Position numbers and translations under genes: made by a program. From positions 1,670,501 to 1,734,500 of the forward strand of contig NZ_LS483470.1 in assembly GCF_900478135.1 (NCBI RefSeq): a stretch of 64,000 nt of DNA, given 5' to 3'. The notes under the pieces are model-generated. The model was not told the origin of the DNA, ran no database searches, and saw nothing but the letters and a program-made list of their open reading frames with translations. The stretch comes from Leminorella richardii (lineage in GTDB: Bacteria; Pseudomonadota; Gammaproteobacteria; Enterobacterales; Enterobacteriaceae). Below, piece after piece: positions 35,357 through 44,026 of the stretch. Each line of letters opens with the position of its first letter. Within the stretch, counting starts at the first letter, position 1.

Positions 35357-36028
35357 ATGTCAATGGAATCTGATAACTCCTATTTTTTCGACCACTCGAA
35401 TCAAGCCGAATTCAAGATGGCTATCCCCGTAGGTTCCCTGTCGTTTAAAGACTATATGCAGGGATGCCGTTTGGCGTGGCGGTCAGCGAGAAAGCGTCGT
35501 TACTGGGTGTCCCCCTTACTTATTGGCGTCGCCTCCGGACTGGCATTCTGCTTTCTTTACTATTTAGTGTGTGAATATCTCTTTGTGATGAAGGGATTTA
35601 ATCTGTTTTTTTCTGGCTGGTTTGACAGCGCAGAAGAGGCTGAATTTCGCGTTTTTAACGCGCGGATTTTGCTTATCTTTATTTACACCTTTTTTATGGG
35701 CTACTTTGTTCGCTTTGTTTTGCAACGCCTCGTTAATAAGAAAAACCATCGGCGTATATATCTGGCTAATGACAGCATACGTGAAGGCTACTCTCTGGAG
35801 CTAACAGACAAGGGGATCCGCTGTGCAAATAGGCTAGCCGGTAGCCATATCAGTTGGCAAAAAGTGCGGGGTGTTACCAGCAGCGGTGAAATGGACTTTA
35901 TTCTTATCGGTAGCGGGATGTTTTTGTGGATACCCTCAGCGCTTGAGGGGTACCCGCGTAATCAAGCGCTGGCATTTATTCAGGCAAAGTGTGCAGAGAT
36001 GGCTGAAGAGCGGAGCAAAACAGAGTGA
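35357..36028 (+). CDS. YcxB-like two-helix membrane protein, paralogue 1
   Basis: 223 residues. An N-terminal cytoplasmic part with SLSFKDYMQGCR, two membrane helices (near residues 52-75 and 98-118), and a C-terminal domain with SLELTDKGIRCAN, ISWQKVRGVTS and MFLWIPSALEGYP. The W..V..V and WIP pieces are typical of YcxB-like domains. The next gene encodes a clear paralogue. Function unknown. The stop overlaps the next start as GTGA. Confidence 0.75.
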   Translation: MSMESDNSYFFDHSNQAEFKMAIPVGSLSFKDYMQGCRLAWRSARKRRYWVSPLLIGVASGLAFCFLYYLVCEYLFVMKGFNLFFSGWFDSAEEAEFRVFNARILLIFIYTFFMGYFVRFVLQRLVNKKNHRRIYLANDSIREGYSLELTDKGIRCANRLAGSHISWQKVRGVTSSGEMDFILIGSGMFLWIPSALEGYPRNQALAFIQAKCAEMAEERSKTE

Positions 36029-36669
36029 CTCATCAAGAAAACGGTCAACGAAATGACGTCAGATTTCGTATTGAAATCCCGGCTAATGCGCTGTCGTATA
36101 AAGAATATATAAGGAGCAGCAGCAGGGCGGTTAGCTCGATTGCCAGTGCGAACCCGCGTAAACTGCTTTCACGATTAAAGGGTGCTGCGGGCGGTTTTAT
36201 TTTTACCCTTGCCGCGATAGTCGGTTTTCAACTGTTGTCGGAATACAGCGGTATCAAGCTGTTTGCTGCGGTTTGGTCTGAGGCTAGGGAAGACTATCTG
36301 TACTATACCGATAGCGCATTTTCTTTATGTCTTGTGCTGTTATTTTTGGGCGGATTTGCCGGCATGTTATGGCTGGGAAAACTGCTGCGGCAGCAGGGTA
36401 GGATTGTTTACCGCAATAACACCAGCATTAGGGATGGATACCTGCTGGAGCTGACGGAAAACGGTATCTGTGCAACCAATTTGAAGCACAGTGAATCAGA
36501 ACATTGGCGAATCGACTTTGGATGGGGAAAGGTCAGCGGAGTGGTTAGTGACTCGGGCGTGGACATTATCCTGTTTAATTCGGCGGTGTTTTTATGGATC
36601 CCCGAGTGGGCGGAGGGGTATTCCCGAAGTGAAGTGCTGGCCTTTATTGAGGCCAAGCGCCGCGCTTAG
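36025..36669 (+). CDS. YcxB-like two-helix membrane protein, paralogue 2
   Basis: 214 residues from GTG 36025, translationally coupled to its neighbour. It repeats the same plan: ALSYKEYIRSSSRA, two helices, then YLLELTENGICATN, GWGKVSGVVS and AVFLWIPEWAEGYSRSEVLAFIEAKR. About every motif of the upstream protein has a counterpart at the same spacing, so the pair arose by tandem duplication. The slot corresponds to ycfZ/ymfA in E. coli, another YcxB-like position. Function unknown. Confidence 0.75.
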   Translation: MTHQENGQRNDVRFRIEIPANALSYKEYIRSSSRAVSSIASANPRKLLSRLKGAAGGFIFTLAAIVGFQLLSEYSGIKLFAAVWSEAREDYLYYTDSAFSLCLVLLFLGGFAGMLWLGKLLRQQGRIVYRNNTSIRDGYLLELTENGICATNLKHSESEHWRIDFGWGKVSGVVSDSGVDIILFNSAVFLWIPEWAEGYSRSEVLAFIEAKRRA

Positions 36670-36693
36670 TCGATAATCCTAAGAGAATGAAAA

Positions 36694-36733
36694 CAGCGCT
36701 TCACTAAGCTACCTGTGAGGCGCTGCTTTTTTA
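36694..36733 (+). terminator. Terminator after the paralogue pair
   Basis: CAGCGCTTCAC and GTGAGGCGCTG form an eleven-pair stem followed by CTTTTTT. It can also end the convergent MFS gene weakly. Confidence 0.9.
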
Positions 36734-36745
36734 CGTTTAGGCTGC

Positions 36746-38089
36746 TTAAGCGTTAGCTTTCATCTTCATTGGTTCATGAATCGTTAACAGAATAATGAAC
36801 GTCAAAATTGAGATGCTGGCCATAAAGACAAACACGTTGTTCCAACCGTAGTGATCAAGAATAAGGCCGCCGATAAAAGGCGTTGCCGCGCCGCCCAGCT
36901 GGCCGCCCATGTTGATTAACGCATTGGCAACCGGGAACTTCTCCTTAGCGATAAACGACATCGGATACACCATGTAGGCCGAGAAGCCGATGCTTAGCAG
37001 CAGGCCGGTCATAAACAGCAGCAGGGCGCAAACGACAGGGTTAGCCGGCGTATAGACCAGCAGCAACATCATCAGCGAGGTGGAAAGCGCCGAGATCATC
37101 ATGCCTGGCTTTCTTCTTTTGCCCAGAAACTTGTCCGACAGCACGCCGCCAATCAAGTTACCCAGTACGGCGCCGACCCAGGGTGCCGCAGCAACAAAGC
37201 CCATGCCCATAACGGAGAGGTTCTTCTCGGTTAGCAAATAGGTGGGTATCCAGGCTAAAAGCAGACTGGAAATGCCCAGCTGGAAGCAGTAGCCCAGACT
37301 GCATCCCCATACGTTCCACGACAGGCAGATGCTCTTGGTGGTATCCAGCAGCCGAATTTCTTTTACTCGAATAAGCGAATCCAACACGGCAATTTTCTTA
37401 TATTCGTCTTTTGTTGAGACGACGCTTTCGGTTCCGCTGGCCTTTTCGTCAATCAGGTCAACTTCTGCCTGATTAGTAAACTTTGAGCTTTCGGGGCGAT
37501 CGGTAACGAAGGTGTACCAGAGTAAAGGGAGCAAAATGCCGGGAATAGCAAAGAAAATAAACACCTCTTTCCATCCCCAGGCGGCGATGATAGCTGCGCC
37601 GACAATAGGGGTAATCACTGGGCCTAGCTTTATTGAGGAAAGAAAAATGCCGGAGGCGATGCCTTTTTCTCTGGAGGGGAACCAGTTATTGATGGTGGAC
37701 GTCACGCCAATAGGTAAAGGCCCCTCAGCAACGCCCAGCAGCACGCGGCATATCTTCAACTGCAAAATAGAGCTGACCATACCGGTCATGCCGGTCACCA
37801 GTGACGTTAGAATCATTGAGGAGGTAAAGACCTTACGTACCCCGAATCGCGAAATCAGCCAGGCAGAGGGCAGCTGGATCAGCGCGTAGGCGATAAGGAA
37901 CAGGCTGACCAGTGCGCCCGCTTCGGCGTTGGTCATCGCGAATTCCTTGCGGATAAACGGCAGAGCTACGCCGAGATTCGCGCGATCGGCCGCCGCAACC
38001 GTATAGATCAGGAAGAAGAGGGTTGCCACCCACCAGCGATGGTGTGTGGGCTTTGTCGACGTCATCGCGCCGTTAACGATAGAGCTCAT
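36746..38089 (-). CDS. MFS organic-anion transporter (ACS family)
   Basis: 447 residues with twelve helices. It matches the anion:cation symporter branch (GudP/ExuT type): FFLIYTVAAADRANLGVALPFI at helix 1, LPSAWLISRFGVRKV and RVLLGVAEGPLPIGVTSTINNWFP. It lies 10 bp after an RraA-like gene on the same strand, in an operon of two RraA-fold genes. Import of a sugar acid or a carboxylated keto/hydroxy acid is the likely role; the exact substrate is not known. Confidence 0.85.
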   Translation of the reverse strand: MSSIVNGAMTSTKPTHHRWWVATLFFLIYTVAAADRANLGVALPFIRKEFAMTNAEAGALVSLFLIAYALIQLPSAWLISRFGVRKVFTSSMILTSLVTGMTGMVSSILQLKICRVLLGVAEGPLPIGVTSTINNWFPSREKGIASGIFLSSIKLGPVITPIVGAAIIAAWGWKEVFIFFAIPGILLPLLWYTFVTDRPESSKFTNQAEVDLIDEKASGTESVVSTKDEYKKIAVLDSLIRVKEIRLLDTTKSICLSWNVWGCSLGYCFQLGISSLLLAWIPTYLLTEKNLSVMGMGFVAAAPWVGAVLGNLIGGVLSDKFLGKRRKPGMMISALSTSLMMLLLVYTPANPVVCALLLFMTGLLLSIGFSAYMVYPMSFIAKEKFPVANALINMGGQLGGAATPFIGGLILDHYGWNNVFVFMASISILTFIILLTIHEPMKMKANA

Positions 38090-38099
38090 CGCGATAGTC

Positions 38100-38738
38100 C
38101 TATTGTAAGTTTAAGAGGCGGAAGGTTTCGCTAAGGTTCATCAGTTCGGCAGTTGTTGCGCCCTGAGTGATTTTGTCCTTAAAGGCGTCTTCTTTGCGCT
38201 CGCGAGCAAGAGACAGTTCGAGCGCGCGTTCAGCGCTGTCGGCAGGGACGATAGCCACGCCGTCTCTGTCGCCGATAACGATATCGCCGGGCGCCACAGT
38301 GACGTCGCCGATAGTGACGGGGACATTAATCCGCCCCGGCTGTGCTTTGCCGGTTCCCTTAATGGAAAGACCGCGTGAGAAGACAGGAAACCCTAAGCGA
38401 GCGATGGCCTCTGCGTCTCTAACGGCACCGTTAACCAAAATACCGGCTAGGCCGATATTTAGTGCCTGGGTGGTTAATACATCACCCCAAACGCCGGCTT
38501 CAAGAAAGCCTTTGCAGTCGAGAACCAGCACGTCGCCAGGCTGTGCGTGCAGTAGGGCATAGTGGATCATCAGGTTGTCGCCAGGGCGCATATCAACGGT
38601 AAACGCCGGGCCCGCCAGTTTCATCTCAGCGCAGACGGGCTTGATGCCGGCATCGAGCGCACCGTAGGCTCCCTGCGCTTCATAAACGGTGGCTGAACCC
38701 AGCGCGACAAGGCGCTGAGCGAGTTCTTTATTATTCAT
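38100..38738 (-). CDS. RraA-fold HMG-aldolase / oxaloacetate decarboxylase-like enzyme
   Basis: 212 residues of the RraA/HMG aldolase family. Seen: TVYEAQGAYGALD at the start, KLAGPAFTVDMRPGDNLMIHYAL, GDVLVLDCKGFLEAGVWGDVLTTQA, VNGAVRDAEAI with the conserved Arg and Asp, and GDRDGVAIVP. Members of this fold catalyse retro-aldol cleavage of 4-hydroxy-4-methyl-2-oxoglutarate or decarboxylate oxaloacetate, using a divalent metal. The catalytic R and D are kept, so this is probably an enzyme and not the RNase E inhibitor RraA. Confidence 0.82.
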   Translation of the reverse strand: MNNKELAQRLVALGSATVYEAQGAYGALDAGIKPVCAEMKLAGPAFTVDMRPGDNLMIHYALLHAQPGDVLVLDCKGFLEAGVWGDVLTTQALNIGLAGILVNGAVRDAEAIARLGFPVFSRGLSIKGTGKAQPGRINVPVTIGDVTVAPGDIVIGDRDGVAIVPADSAERALELSLARERKEDAFKDKITQGATTAELMNLSETFRLLNLQ

Positions 38739-38759
38739 AGTGTCGTTGCCTGAGAGTGT

Positions 38760-39431
38760 TTATTTATTGGGATTGCGCTGCAGCAGGTGGTAGTTGTGTT
38801 TTTTACGAGCCTGTGAAATTGACATGCCGTTTAAGACGTCGCTTAAAATATCGTTTTCGACGGCCTGCATAATCAGCGCTCTGTCGATAACGGCTTGAAT
38901 ATGGTTTTTGGCCACAGCGACGGCGCCGTCAATATCGGCGACGATCAGATCGCCCTGTTTAATCAAGACGCCGCTGATGGTGACGGGCTCACACACGGCG
39001 GCGACCTGCACGCGGTCTTTCCCGGTTCGCATATAGCGGTCGCGGGCATAGAGTGGGTAACCGGCAGCGTTAGCCTCTTGGGTGTCGCGGCACACGCCGT
39101 TAATCACCGTGCCGGCGATATTTCTCTTGGCAGCGAGCTGGCTGAGAATGCCTCCCCAGACGGTGCAGTCTGGGCGGGCGGCGTTATCAATCACCACGAC
39201 GTCTCCGGCCTTAACGTCATCGATAAAGTCACCGACGGTGCCCATATTGTCCCTGTCGACGGCAATATATCTGACCGTCCAGGCGGTGCCGACGAAGGCG
39301 TTTTTACCGGCAATATGCTTTATTCCCAACAGTGAGCCGGGGAGTGAAAAGTAGTCTAACGCGTCGGATATTTCCGGCGTCGTTAACCGCTTTGCTTTTT
39401 CTATATAATCGTTTATATCTAAACCAGACAT
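38760..39431 (-). CDS. Second RraA-fold protein
   Basis: About 223 residues from ATG 39431 with AGGAG six bases upstream; an adjacent ATG at 39434 is possible. It has the same fold: TTPEISDALDYFSLPGSLLG, GTAWTVRYIAVDRDN, GDVVVIDNAARPDCTVWGG, INGVCRDTQEA and ADIDGAVAVAKN. Sequence identity to its neighbour is limited to motifs, so the two may act on different intermediates of one pathway. The GDRDG motif of the neighbour is ADIDG here. It is the first gene of the operon. Confidence 0.8.
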   Translation of the reverse strand: MSGLDINDYIEKAKRLTTPEISDALDYFSLPGSLLGIKHIAGKNAFVGTAWTVRYIAVDRDNMGTVGDFIDDVKAGDVVVIDNAARPDCTVWGGILSQLAAKRNIAGTVINGVCRDTQEANAAGYPLYARDRYMRTGKDRVQVAAVCEPVTISGVLIKQGDLIVADIDGAVAVAKNHIQAVIDRALIMQAVENDILSDVLNGMSISQARKKHNYHLLQRNPNK

Positions 39432-39518
39432 CATATTCTCCTGTGTGTTTTTTGGAGGATGATTAGATATAACCCTATATTGCACAAGCAGTTAAAATTG
39501 AGCCTAGGATAAGAAAAA

Positions 39519-40412
39519 ATGAACTTAAAACAGCTTGTCTATTTCTGTAAGGTGGTTGAATCCGGCAGTATTAGTCAGGCGGCAAAGCTGCTTTTTGTTG
39601 CGCCAACAGCGATTAGCATGCAGATTTCAGCACTGGAAGAGCTGCTAGGGGGAGAGCTGTTAAATAGAAGTACGCGTCCGATGACGTTAACGAAACTGGG
39701 GGAGTTTTTTTACTCCCGATCACAAGAATTAATTTATGATTTTAATAAGCTCGAGTCAGATACTGAGCTATTTATTAATAATAAATCTGCGGCGCTGAAT
39801 ATAGGCTTCACGCGATCGGTTATGTTCAATATTTTGCCCGAGGCGATTAAAAAGTTTAAAGAGCGTTACGGGCACGTACAAATAAACCTGACGGAGGTTC
39901 TATCGGAATATCAGTCAGAGATGCTGCTGAGCGGCGCTATCGATATCGGCATTACGCGGGAGCTGGAAAACGACAGCTTTATCTCTGATTCGCTTGAGCA
40001 CCGGCTGATCCTCGTTGACCCGATGGTGGCAGCTATTCCCAGAGATCACTATCTGTCCAGAAAGCAGTTTTTGACGCTGCGGGATTTCGTGAATTCTCCG
40101 TTTATTATTTATCCTAAAGACGATCGAAGCGGCTTTGCGGGCAAGCTGTTTGATCTCTTTATTCAACGCCAGTGCCAGCCGATAGTCTCCTATCGGGCTA
40201 TTGAAATTCATACCGCACTGGCGCTGGTTGGTGCCGGACTAGGCGTGACGCTGGTGGGTAAATCGACCATCCCAAATAACAGGCAGGACGTGCTCTTCTT
40301 ACCGATTCAGGACTTTAATATTTCTAGCTATATTTATTCAGTGTGTCGCCCGGACAATAATAACCCCATGCTTGCGGACTTTATTGATGTGCTGGAAGGC
40401 GTATCGGGATAA
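39519..40412 (+). CDS. LysR-family regulator of the RraA/MFS operon
   Basis: 297 residues with HTH LKQLVYFCKVVESGSISQAAKLLFVAPTAISMQISALEELLG and a CbbR/CynR-like effector domain. It is divergent from the RraA-type operon across 87 bp, so it probably controls that operon in response to a pathway intermediate. The effector is unknown. Confidence 0.88.
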   Translation: MNLKQLVYFCKVVESGSISQAAKLLFVAPTAISMQISALEELLGGELLNRSTRPMTLTKLGEFFYSRSQELIYDFNKLESDTELFINNKSAALNIGFTRSVMFNILPEAIKKFKERYGHVQINLTEVLSEYQSEMLLSGAIDIGITRELENDSFISDSLEHRLILVDPMVAAIPRDHYLSRKQFLTLRDFVNSPFIIYPKDDRSGFAGKLFDLFIQRQCQPIVSYRAIEIHTALALVGAGLGVTLVGKSTIPNNRQDVLFLPIQDFNISSYIYSVCRPDNNNPMLADFIDVLEGVSG

Positions 40413-40532
40413 CTGATATTAGAATAGGCCAGTCAAAAATCACCAGCGTAAGGTATCAATAAATATCCTGATGAAATAGGCGACGCTTTTGTGATGCCAT
40501 CTATTATTTATTCATGCATGCATGACAAATAA

Positions 40533-40562
40533 CGAAAAAGCCGGGCATAAAGCCCGGCTTTG
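40533..40562. terminator. Bidirectional terminator
   Basis: AAAGCCGGGC-ATAAA-GCCCGGCTTT, with a longer T-run on the minus-strand side, between the LysR gene and the convergent amidohydrolase. Confidence 0.88.
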
Positions 40563-40595
40563 TACTGTGTTTATATTACGGTGGCGTGAGCGCGA

Positions 40596-41837
40596 TTACG
40601 CGTCAGCCAGTTCGCCCATGGCCTGCTGCAGAATTTCTGCTGCCAGCAGAACGTCGTCAAACTCGCTGTATTCATCCGGGTGGTGGCTAACGCCGTCCTT
40701 GGATGGAATAAACAGCATGCCTGCCGGGAAGTCCTGCGCCATGTACATAGTGTCGTGGCCTGCGCCGCTCATCATGGTGACAGAAGGTACGCCTTTCTCC
40801 TGGCAGATGCGCTCCAGACGGTGAACGATGTCGTCAGTCATCAGTACCGGCATGTCGTTGGCCAGCTCGGAGACGTTAATAACAACGTCCTGTACTGACT
40901 TAGCGTGTTCAACGGACGCCAGGAACTTGGCGACAACACGGTTAACGCTGGCCTTGTCTACGCCGCGAATATCAACGTAGAAAGTGACGTCGCCCGGGAT
41001 AACGTTGATAGCGTTTGGCGTAACGTCAAGACGGCCAACGGTACCTACGGTGCCGTAAGCGGACTCATAGCAGGCAGCGGTGTTGATATCGGTAATGATT
41101 CCCGCGCTGGCTACCAGAGCGTCGTGGCGCTGGCTCATCGGCGTAGCGCCAGAGTGGTCTGCGTGGCCGTGAACCTCTACGCGATAGCGGCAGGGTGCAG
41201 CAATGCCGTTAACGACGCCAATGCGCTTCTGCTGGTGCTCCAATACTTTGCCCTGCTCAATGTGGGTTTCGATAAAGGCGGCAAAGTAGTCTTTCGGCAG
41301 GCGGCACTCTTTCAGCTGTTGGCTTTGATAGCCGCAGTTGTCCAGTACCTGAAAGATGTTGTTACCCTGACTGTCGGTATTCTTGGCCCACTTGTCAAAG
41401 TCAGCCTGGCCGGCCATGACCTTACTGGCCATACAGGCAAAGCCAAAGCGGCTGGACTCTTCCGCGCGGAAAATAACCAGCTCTAAAGAGCGCTTGAGCT
41501 GCTGAGGCTTGAACTGAGAAATGGCGTACAGACCGGCCATAACGCCAATCACGCCGTCGTAGGCGCCGCCCTGAGGCACGGAGTCAATGTGGGAACCGGT
41601 ACCGATCGCAGGCAGTTCAGGGTTTTTACCCGGCAGTCGGGCGAAAATGTTGCCCATGGCGTCCTGACGAACTTCAAGCCCCATTGCCCGGCACTTCTCT
41701 ATCATAAGCTGGTGAGCCTGTTCGTCCTCTTTTGAGTAGGCTAGGCGGGTAATGCCCGGCGAGCCGTCGTTGAGGGTAAAGGCGGTGATTTGTTCAAAAA
41801 GATCGAGCGCCGATTGTTTCGTGAGAGCTTGGGTCAT
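40596..41837 (-). CDS. M20 carbamoylase / allantoate amidohydrolase-like enzyme
   Basis: 413 residues of the Zn-dependent carbamoylase family (AllC/HyuC). Metal-ligand motifs: GSHIDSVPQGGAYDGVIGV, RAEESSRFG, FIETHIEQG and the late SHHPDE; also HGHADHSGATPM in the dimerisation domain and SGAGHDTMYMA. Such enzymes hydrolyse N-carbamoyl amino acids or allantoate to release ammonia and CO2. No allantoin or hydantoin genes are near. The substrate is therefore unresolved. The gene is monocistronic between terminators. Confidence 0.87.
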   Translation of the reverse strand: MTQALTKQSALDLFEQITAFTLNDGSPGITRLAYSKEDEQAHQLMIEKCRAMGLEVRQDAMGNIFARLPGKNPELPAIGTGSHIDSVPQGGAYDGVIGVMAGLYAISQFKPQQLKRSLELVIFRAEESSRFGFACMASKVMAGQADFDKWAKNTDSQGNNIFQVLDNCGYQSQQLKECRLPKDYFAAFIETHIEQGKVLEHQQKRIGVVNGIAAPCRYRVEVHGHADHSGATPMSQRHDALVASAGIITDINTAACYESAYGTVGTVGRLDVTPNAINVIPGDVTFYVDIRGVDKASVNRVVAKFLASVEHAKSVQDVVINVSELANDMPVLMTDDIVHRLERICQEKGVPSVTMMSGAGHDTMYMAQDFPAGMLFIPSKDGVSHHPDEYSEFDDVLLAAEILQQAMGELADA

Positions 41838-42087
41838 TCCTGTCGTCCTCTTGTTGTTACCGGTTTATCGAAATAGGCGGTAAACGCCGTGAGTTAAGGC
41901 GTAATTATCCATTTTGGCTATCTGAGTGTTAGATGACATATCGCTTAATGAATTCTAAATCCACACGTTCAGAATGCACTATACGATAGCCAACACGCCT
42001 TGGATAATCATAACAGGGTAGAGATAGTGACTTTAGTCTAATTTAATCTGAGGTTGACATAGGTCATAGAGAAAGGGGCGGTCGGAG
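41838..42087. other. Intergenic region between the amidohydrolase and potD
   Basis: About 250 bp without a gene; on the minus strand it should hold the amidohydrolase promoter. Nothing else stands out apart from a TTGACA at 42053-42058 on the plus strand with no gene behind it. Confidence 0.5.
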
Positions 42088-42126
42088 GAAAAAGCATCAG
42101 CCGGCGAACGCTCACCGGCTGATGCT
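42088..42126 (-). terminator. Terminator of the potABCD operon
   Basis: On the minus strand GCATCAGCCGG pairs with CCGGCTGATGC and is followed by TTTTTCC. Confidence 0.93.
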
Positions 42127-42138
42127 GGGCAGGGGGGA

Positions 42139-43185
42139 TTAACCTCCCGCCTTGAGGTTTTGGAACAGCGTCTCGTAGAGCAGGCCCGCTTCGCCAACCG
42201 AGTCCATCCACTGCCCGTTCTTCAGCACTTCAGGATCGGGATAGAGGGACTTATCTTCGGTCAGAGACTTAGGCAGCAGCTTACGCGCCTCTACGTTCGG
42301 CGTCGGGTAACCGATTTCATTGGCGATTCTGGCGGCCACTTCCGGGCGAAGCAGGTAGTCAATCAGCTTGTGTGCGCCTTCAACGTTCTTGGCGTTGGCA
42401 GGAATAGCCATGCTGTCCATCCAGAACACGGCACCTTCTTTTGGCCAGATGTACTGAAGGTGAACGCCTTCCTGTCTTGCCATGTACGATGAGCCGTTCC
42501 ACAGCATGCCGATGTCGATATCGCCTTCAATGTAGGGGTTGGCGGGAGCGTCGGAGTTAAAGACGACGACGTTGTCCATTAGCTTGCGCAGCTCTTCGTA
42601 AGCGGCTCTGATCTGTTTAGGATCTTGGCTGTTCATCGGGTAGCCCAGCTTAAGCATGGCGATAGGGAACACTTCTCGCGCATCGTCGAGGATCAGAATG
42701 CGGTCTTTAAAGCGAGGCTCCCAAAGGTCAGCCCAGCTGGTGACAGTTTTCGGATCGATAACGTCGGTATTGACCGCAATACCGGTGGCTCCCCACGTGT
42801 AAGGAACAGACCACTCGTTAGTGGGGTCAAACGGCTTGGACTGCAGGGCAGGGTCGATATTTTTGAAGTTTTTAAGCTTGCTGGTATCGATTTTTTGCAG
42901 CATGCCCTCGTCGCGCATTTTGGCGATAAAGTAGGCGGAAGGCACTACCAAGTCGTAAGCCCCGTCTTTGTAGGTCTTCAGCTTGGTGTACATGGTATCG
43001 ATTGACTCAAACGAGGAGTTGATCACTTTGATACCGGTTTCTTTGGTAAAGTCGTCCATCAGGCCGGGCGGAACGTATTCCGACCAGTTATAGAAGTAAA
43101 CGACGTTTTCTTCAGCGTGGACAGGAAGCGCGCTAAAAGAGAGTAACAGCGTTCCTGCCGCCAGCAGGCGAGACCACTTTTTCAT
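42139..43185 (-). CDS. potD: Spermidine/putrescine-binding protein PotD
   Basis: 348 residues (E. coli 348). Signal peptide ending SALPVHA, then YFYNWSEYVPPGLMDDFTKETGIKV, LKTYKDGAYDLVVPSAYF, WSVPYTWGATGIAVN and WPKEGAVFWMDSMAIP, all hallmarks of the polyamine-binding periplasmic protein, with aromatic and acidic residues lining the ligand site. It delivers polyamines to PotBC. A 64-bp gap with a terminator-like hairpin separates it from potC. Confidence 0.96.
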   Translation of the reverse strand: MKKWSRLLAAGTLLLSFSALPVHAEENVVYFYNWSEYVPPGLMDDFTKETGIKVINSSFESIDTMYTKLKTYKDGAYDLVVPSAYFIAKMRDEGMLQKIDTSKLKNFKNIDPALQSKPFDPTNEWSVPYTWGATGIAVNTDVIDPKTVTSWADLWEPRFKDRILILDDAREVFPIAMLKLGYPMNSQDPKQIRAAYEELRKLMDNVVVFNSDAPANPYIEGDIDIGMLWNGSSYMARQEGVHLQYIWPKEGAVFWMDSMAIPANAKNVEGAHKLIDYLLRPEVAARIANEIGYPTPNVEARKLLPKSLTEDKSLYPDPEVLKNGQWMDSVGEAGLLYETLFQNLKAGG

Positions 43186-43210
43186 GTAGGCCGTATCTCC
43201 AACATCGGAT

Positions 43211-43242
43211 AAAAAACGTCGCCGACGAGCCTGTCGTCGGCG
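43211..43242 (-). terminator. Internal attenuator between potC and potD
   Basis: On the minus strand CGCCGACGA-CAGGC-TCGTCGGCG is followed three bases later by TTTTTT. A partial terminator or mRNA-processing stem here could set the level of PotD relative to the membrane subunits. Confidence 0.65.
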
Positions 43243-43249
43243 AACAACC

Positions 43250-44026
43250 CTATTTTCCGCTGCGTTCGCGAAGAATAAGCTGACTGGCCATGACCATCAC
43301 CAGCGAGAAGACCAGCATAATGGTCGCTAGCGCGTTGACTTCCGGCGACATACCCACTTTTACCATTGAGTAGATTTTCAGCGGTAAAATCTCGTAGGAG
43401 GGGCCCGTCACGAATGAGGAAACCACCACGTCATCCATCGACAGCGTGAAGCTTAATAGCCAACCGGCGATCACAGCAGGCATGGCCAGTGGCAGAACGA
43501 TTTTACGCATAATGGTAAATTCGCCAGCGCCCAGATCGCGCGCCGCTTCCAGCATTCTGACGTCAAAGCCTTTCAGCCGTGAATACACAGTAATGACAAC
43601 AAAGGGCAGACAGAAGGTGATATGCGCCAGCATCAGCGTCCAGAAGCCTAGAGAAAGCCCCAGCAGCATATAAAGCGCCAGCAGTGAGATCGCCATGACG
43701 ATATCTGGCGACATCATAACCACGAACAGCATACCGCCGACAAAGGGCTTACCGCGAAACTGGTAGCGATACAAAGCCACCGCTGTCAGAGAGCCGATAA
43801 GCGTAGCGAACGTTGCCGACAGTGAGGCAATGACGATAGAGTGCCCGGCGGCCTGCAGCAGGCTGTCGTTATTAAGCAGGATCCCGTACCACTGAGTCGT
43901 AAACCCGCGCCAGGTCACACCGTACTTGGCGACGTTAAACGAGTTAACGATCAGGATAACGATAGGGATATATAAAAAGGCGTAAACGGCGGTCATAAAG
44001 CCGCCTTTAAAAAGGCGTCCAATCAT
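43250..44026 (-). CDS. potC: Polyamine ABC transporter permease PotC
   Basis: 258 residues, six membrane helices, with the permease EAA loop seen as EAARDLGAGEFTIMRKIVLPLAMP. The opening LFKGGFMTAVYAFLYIPIVILIVNSF matches PotC. It pairs with PotB as the membrane channel, and its start overlaps the potB stop by four bases. Confidence 0.95.
   Translation of the reverse strand: MIGRLFKGGFMTAVYAFLYIPIVILIVNSFNVAKYGVTWRGFTTQWYGILLNNDSLLQAAGHSIVIASLSATFATLIGSLTAVALYRYQFRGKPFVGGMLFVVMMSPDIVMAISLLALYMLLGLSLGFWTLMLAHITFCLPFVVITVYSRLKGFDVRMLEAARDLGAGEFTIMRKIVLPLAMPAVIAGWLLSFTLSMDDVVVSSFVTGPSYEILPLKIYSMVKVGMSPEVNALATIMLVFSLVMVMASQLILRERSGK

Noticed and set aside
38760..39431. Naming the RraA-fold proteins as the RNase E regulator RraA
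   Set aside because: Their operon with a transporter and LysR gene, and the kept catalytic residues, favour metabolic enzymes.
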